Below the pieces are notes generated by a model. It ran no database searches and was not told the DNA's origin. It saw only the letters and a list, made by a program, of their open reading frames with translations. A stretch of 64,000 nt of DNA from contig VZQC01005710.1 in NCBI GenBank assembly GCA_009823505.1, positions 2,236,788 through 2,300,787 on the forward strand, given 5' to 3'. The DNA is from Rhizomys pruinosus. Lineage: Eukaryota > Chordata > Mammalia > Rodentia > Spalacidae. The number at the start of each line of letters is the position of its first letter. The stretch's first letter is position 1. Positions 63,365-64,000 of this stretch are shown here, one piece after another. Both the position numbers and the translations under genes were made by a program.

Positions 63365-64000
63365 GGAAGGAGTGAAGTCTGTCAGGATGAGTTTACTCCG
63401 CCCAAGTGGAGTCTGGAGTGCTGGAGTTGAACAGTACTGCAGGATCCAGCTAGCATTTGATGGGCACTTCAAGGCACAGTGAAAAGGAAGCAGGAGCTTC
63501 CTATCCACTTTGATTGCGTCCAGCTCGCTGCTCAGGTAGGCCAGAGAAAGAGAAACGCACCAGGCTAGATGAAAGCAGAGGGGTAGAAAGTTCACTCAGG
63601 ATTTGAAGGCCTGCTCCTCTAAACTCAGATGTAAGAAACACTGTCTATGCTTCTGAGTCTGAAATGCCAGTCTTCATAAGAGGAGTGTTTCAAGATGACA
63701 GTTACGGAGCTGTCTGGTGTCGTGTGCCACTTTTATGTCTGGTGTTACGTCCATACAGAAAGAATTGATGAGAGGCTGAGCCTGTAACATTTGCATCCAT
63801 CCTGAACCCCAGTATTATGTGCCTTTCATTTGTGTGAACTTATTATGGCAAGCAGGGTTGGGACTGTGACCGTAACTGACATTTCAGGAGTGACAGGTGC
63901 AGTTTTGACTCCTCTTGAGCGTGCAGAAGATCCCTGGCAAGTTATGGTGTAAAGCCAGGAGACATCTAGTGTCCTCAGAGAGTCCTTAAGAAGACTGAAT
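63365..64000. other. Unassigned sequence to window end
   Basis: Nothing recognised. Confidence 0.4.

Overview
The window is nuclear DNA of a muroid rodent. Dozens of B1 and B2 SINEs (many with A-rich tails and clear target-site duplications), B4-like composites, rodent L1 fragments, old MaLR-like LTRs and long GT/CA microsatellites point to Muroidea. The B2 type, with an extra repeat of the 'aactccagttccagg' segment, fits a cricetid better than a mouse or rat, but this is only a guess from repeat style.

The one protein-coding gene I can support is the 5' part of IQCA1 (DRC11, IQ and AAA domain-containing protein 1), on the minus strand. I placed six exons by reading frame, splice sites and phase: exon 1 at 45881 (ATG 45889-45891), exon 2 41625-41946, exon 3 39483-39602, exon 4 35896-36087, exon 5 34179-34250 (72 bp, completing the IQ motif) and exon 6 13672-13877. 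They join in frame into the first 307 residues. The AAA+ ATPase part must lie left of the window; I found no exon 7 in 1-13671. Exon 1 sits beside a CpG island (about 45990-46330) with two X-box-like (RFX) sites, as expected for a motile-cilium gene.

Left third (1-34 kb): introns 6 and 5 are filled with SINEs, L1 pieces and old LTR/DNA-transposon fragments. Intron 5 carries a full-length but broken processed retrocopy of another AAA+ ATPase gene, VCP/p97 (25895-28890, minus strand), whose D2 region has grown a 52-bp minisatellite. A 47-bp minisatellite (32881-33125) and an L1 3' end with a suspicious single N (31246) follow.

Centre (43-55.4 kb): an inverted duplication dominates. The block 43019-47605 reappears reversed at 50667-55336 around a 3.06-kb spacer. 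The right arm carries second copies of IQCA1 exon 1, its CpG island and both X-boxes, but no exon 2. The spacer holds error-like sequence, a single N (49556) and a clean solo ERV LTR with a 4-bp target duplication. Parts of the arms are identical, parts differ by dense small indels, and parts differ by a few transitions. This could be a recent palindromic duplication or an assembly join of two haplotypes; the evidence is mixed.

Right end (55.4-64 kb): mostly sequence upstream of IQCA1 with no recognised gene. It contains a 27-bp minisatellite of about 65 units (57930-59705) that is open in several frames on both strands, an L1 3' fragment, a 33-bp/66-bp tandem array (61790-62110), a DNA-transposon-like repeat with a nested B2 insertion, and a 61-bp exon-like segment on the minus strand (63301-63361) that I cannot assign.
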